Source: Caulobacter flavus
GTDB lineage: Bacteria > Pseudomonadota > Alphaproteobacteria > Caulobacterales > Caulobacteraceae
DNA: 64,000 bases
NCBI RefSeq assembly: GCF_003722335.1
Contig: NZ_CP026100.1
Coordinates: forward strand, 1,462,001 to 1,526,000
Reading direction: 5' to 3'
The first letter of the stretch is position 1. Every line of letters starts with the position of its first letter. The notes under the pieces were generated by a model. The model saw only the letters and a list, made by a program, of their open reading frames with translations. It was not told the DNA's origin and searched no databases. The position numbers and the translations under genes were made by a program. Positions 63,258 through 64,000 of this stretch are shown piece after piece.

Positions 63258-64000
63258 ATGACCGCCTCCAATCTCTGGCTCGCCGCCGGCCTGCGCTCGC
63301 CCTTCGCCAAGGTCGACGGGGCGCTGGCCGCCCACGACGCCATCGACCTCTCCGTGCCGGTGGTGAAGGCCATGCTCGACAAGGGCGCGCGGCCCGACTT
63401 CGCGGTCTGGGGCACGGTGATCCCCAACCTGACCTGGAGCAACATCGCCCGCGAGGTGCTCCTGGACGCCGGGGCCGACCCGACCATCCCGGCCTTCTCG
63501 ACGGTCATGGCCTGCTCGACCAGCATGGCGGGCGTGCTGGAGGCCGCCGGCATGATCGACGGGCGCGGGCGCGACCTCGCCCTCGTCGGCGGCGTCGAGG
63601 CCATGAGCCGGGTGCAGATCGGGCTGTCGGTGCGGCTGTCGGACTGGATCCGCCGCTTCCAGCAGGCCCGCGACCTGAAGCAGCGCCTGGCGGTGCTGTC
63701 GGCGTTCAAGGCCGCCGACGCCAGGCTGTTCGTGCCCAAGGTGGCCAACCGCACTACGGGCCTTTCCATGGGCGAGCACACCGAGATCACGGCCAAGGAG
63801 TGGGGCCTGGCCCGCACCGACCAGGACGCCATCGCCTTTTCCAGCCACCAGAACGCCGTGCGCGCCTGGGAGAACGGCTTCTTCGACGACCTGGTGATCC
63901 CGGTCGGCGAGGCGCGCCGCGACACCATTCCGCGCAAGGACAGCACGCTGGAGAAGCTGGCCAAGCTCAAGCCGGCCTTCGACAAGACCAGCGGCCAGGG
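63258..64000 (+). CDS. Acetyl-CoA acyltransferase (thiolase), cut by window end
   Basis: The first 247 residues are seen; no stop before the window edge. SPFAKVDGALAAHDAIDL is the usual thiolase start, and the acylated Cys is in STVMACSTSMAG. FADI-like features: EAMSRVQIGLS and LSMGEHTEITAKEWG. It would cleave 3-ketoacyl-CoA in beta-oxidation. Confidence 0.93.
   Translation, partial: MTASNLWLAAGLRSPFAKVDGALAAHDAIDLSVPVVKAMLDKGARPDFAVWGTVIPNLTWSNIAREVLLDAGADPTIPAFSTVMACSTSMAGVLEAAGMIDGRGRDLALVGGVEAMSRVQIGLSVRLSDWIRRFQQARDLKQRLAVLSAFKAADARLFVPKVANRTTGLSMGEHTEITAKEWGLARTDQDAIAFSSHQNAVRAWENGFFDDLVIPVGEARRDTIPRKDSTLEKLAKLKPAFDKTSGQ

Overview
The window looks like chromosome of a Caulobacter species or a close relative in the Caulobacteraceae. 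The evidence is very high GC with strongly GC-biased third codon positions, two large TonB-dependent receptors, a complete N-acetylglucosamine (GlcNAc) utilisation locus with its own PTS, a globin-coupled chemoreceptor, and many short palindromic intergenic repeats. Species assignment is inference. No rRNA operon, phage or CRISPR array was seen.

Layout. 0.1-7.9 kb: soluble globin-coupled chemoreceptor, acyl-CoA dehydrogenase behind a PsrA-like palindrome, a subtilase lipoprotein with a barrel-like C-terminus and a 23-proline linker, an amino-acid permease, a small DUF6356-like protein and an Lrp/AsnC regulator. 7.8-20.7 kb: GlcNAc locus. A leftward operon (GntR-type regulator, NagB-II deaminase, NagA deacetylase) diverges from a rightward one (TonB receptor, GH20 hexosaminidase, IIA-HPr-EI fusion, IIC protein with two IIB domains). 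Together they would import, phosphorylate, deacetylate and deaminate chitin-derived sugars. A MFS exporter and a LacI-type regulator follow.

23.7-35.1 kb: an accessory-looking block ending near the 3' end of a tRNA-Ser(CGA) gene. Five leftward genes encode a 1151-aa protein with a degenerate P-loop-like segment, a metallo-beta-lactamase-fold protein, a dienelactone-hydrolase-like protein, a subtilase without signal peptide and a serine hydrolase. Two unrecognised rightward genes diverge from them, one with a single membrane anchor. This is the best candidate for an undescribed system; its function is unknown.

35.5-46.3 kb: housekeeping and envelope genes (thioesterase, a persulfide-dioxygenase-like protein that has lost metal ligands, RluD-type pseudouridine synthase, second TonB receptor, hydrolase, purH), an IS5-family insertion inside a palindromic repeat, and a siroheme-synthase-like protein with a shortened second domain. 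46.5-56.5 kb: molybdenum-hydroxylase genes (2Fe-2S and Mo subunits) and cofactor genes moaA-moaD-moaE, moaB-moaC, a MocA-like nucleotidyltransferase and xdhC, with a LuxR-type gene and small unknown genes between. 56.6-64 kb: aldo/keto reductase, SpsF-like cytidylyltransferase, HMG-CoA lyase, ArnT-like and DPM-like glycosyltransferases, a membrane protein, a sulfite-oxidase-fold protein and a thiolase cut by the window end.
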